Part shown: piece by piece, positions 63,124-64,000 of the stretch
Numbering within the stretch: position 1 is the stretch's first letter
Layout: the number at the start of each line of letters is the position of its first letter
Source: Oscarella lobularis
Taxonomy: Eukaryota; Porifera; Homoscleromorpha; Homosclerophorida; Oscarellidae
Direction of reading: 5' to 3'
Length of the DNA stretch: 64,000 bases
NCBI RefSeq assembly: GCF_947507565.1
Contig: NC_089180.1
Span: 2,480,001 to 2,544,000, forward strand
Position numbers and translations under genes: made by a program
The notes under the pieces: model-generated
What the model was told of the DNA's origin: nothing
Databases searched by the model: none
Seen by the model: the letters and a program-made list of their open reading frames with translations, nothing else

Positions 63124-64000
63124 TTAGACACTCTTCACGCGGTTAAGATGCAAGTGATGAACCCAGGCACGTTTCCAACTTTGCAAGTGGCGATTAATTC
63201 GAGGCTCACAGACATAGCTCAATAAGTCCGTTTCGTCTGAAGGGTCAAGAACATAGCAGTCTTCCAAATGCCGAAACAAACCGTAATACAGGTGAAGGAC
63301 ACCGGAGTAAACGTCGCGCCATAAACGTTCAATTCTGTGGTTATGGACACTTCGGCCAACCAGCATTGTTCCAGGTCCCCTTTGGGGATGATTAAGCATC
63401 ATCCGAGCCACGTCTACATTTTCCCCTCCCATGTCGCTCCTCACCCGAACCGGCAGCCCATATTCGCGAACGGTTTCATGAAATAAGTCGAGCACGGTCG
63501 ATGATTTATTGTTGGTAGAGCAGTGAATGTAGACGGGTAGTCTTGAAAAACCATCAACACCAGCATGAACAACAAAGCGCCACCTGCACATTACTTATCG
63601 TAATTTTTACATGACTAGGAAATGGTATGGCCAACCTGATCAGCTTATGATTTCCGTCAATATGCCAGAGTGATAATGGACCTGCGACGGAATAAGGACG
63701 TCGTCGATGAGCGGCTGTTATCCATCGCAAACAGACTCCTTGGGGGTCGCATCGAACAAGTGATTCTCGGATGCGCTGCTGCTGCACGCGAATGCCGCTG
63801 CTCTTCGGATAATTCTGTATCCAGCGTGAGGATAGTCAACCTTGAAACACCCGACTTTCTCATCCAATTCTTGGTCCGTCATGTCCGAATATGTTTCCCT
63901 AATGCTTAACCCGAACTGCTGCAAGCGCCGTTCAACTGTCCGTTTTGACACGCCCAACATCTCTGACATCTCTGGTACGGAGAATCCCGTTTCAATGAAG
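63124..64000 (-). CDS. Integrase-catalytic-domain protein (incomplete at window edge)
   Basis: The gene enters from the right edge: [20 protein letters not shown] (HTH), [12 protein letters not shown] and YPHAGYRII, then after a one-base shift near 63805 [20 protein letters not shown] and [21 protein letters not shown] 52-bp GT-AG intron (63584-63635) joins the Arg codon to [20 protein letters not shown], followed by [20 protein letters not shown] and [17 protein letters not shown], stop at 63124. This is an RVE-type integrase core: D in WHID, D in SDMGGEN, E in RIERLW. Such integrase-only genes are multicopy in cnidarians, fish and sponges and are thought to derive from large DNA transposons. 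The frameshift makes it a probable pseudogene unless it is an assembly error. Confidence 0.75.

Overview
This window reads as nuclear DNA of an invertebrate animal, most plausibly a sponge or other early-branching metazoan. The grounds are spliced genes with very short introns (36, 51 and 52 bp where both ends can be placed), no operons, a nuclear copy of a mitochondrial large-subunit rRNA segment, a Roc-COR protein and ankyrin exons, and a mixture of transposon families (DIRS-like, Helitron, Tigger/pogo, hAT, P/THAP9-like, PIF/Harbinger, RAG1-like) usual in sponge and cnidarian genomes. The species assignment is inference. A run of 200 Ns at 26776-26975 is an assembly gap.

Almost everything recognisable is a mobile element, and nearly all of it is broken. 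0-13 kb: a 30-bp minisatellite, a Gypsy-type retrotransposon (+, gag and protease kept) cut by a Tigger-type DNA transposon, then fragments of a DIRS-like reverse transcriptase, an OTU protease, a PIF1 helicase tail, a non-LTR reverse transcriptase and a YqaJ exonuclease, then a second, longer Gypsy element (-). 13-16 kb: transposase scraps, an uncharacterised mobile ORF and a piece of topoisomerase II. 16-19.4 kb: two contiguous minisatellite arrays (37 bp and 32 bp), the first of which switches orientation. 20-31 kb: a P/THAP9-like ORF, both ends of a non-LTR retrotransposon, a Helitron terminus, a DIRS-type tyrosine recombinase, pogo and hAT transposases and a second Tigger. 31-36 kb: a PiggyBac/hAT scrap, a 25-bp minisatellite, an OB-fold ORF, an hAT-like ORF and a Roc-COR gene or pseudogene. 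36.4-38.6 kb: a ~172-bp satellite with alternating unit types, bracketed by two Helitron-type 3' ends. 39-50 kb: THAP domain, hAT, ankyrin exons, the mitochondrial insertion, a complete MITE, a second P/THAP9-like ORF and a DDE transposase. 51-58.6 kb: RecQ/DIRS mosaic, coiled-coil and Gypsy integrase scraps, a long Helitron replicase/helicase with its catalytic motifs, and an LTR. 59-64 kb: an ~840-bp near-perfect foldback, a RAG1-like RING-region fragment, a second copy of the 41-kb hAT, Harbinger scraps, and an integrase gene that runs off the right edge.

The genes do not form a pathway. The region is best read as an insertion sink built by nesting, truncation and tandem amplification. Host-gene candidates are few: the Roc-COR locus, the ankyrin exons, a THAP domain, a coiled-coil last exon, and a short RG-rich first exon.
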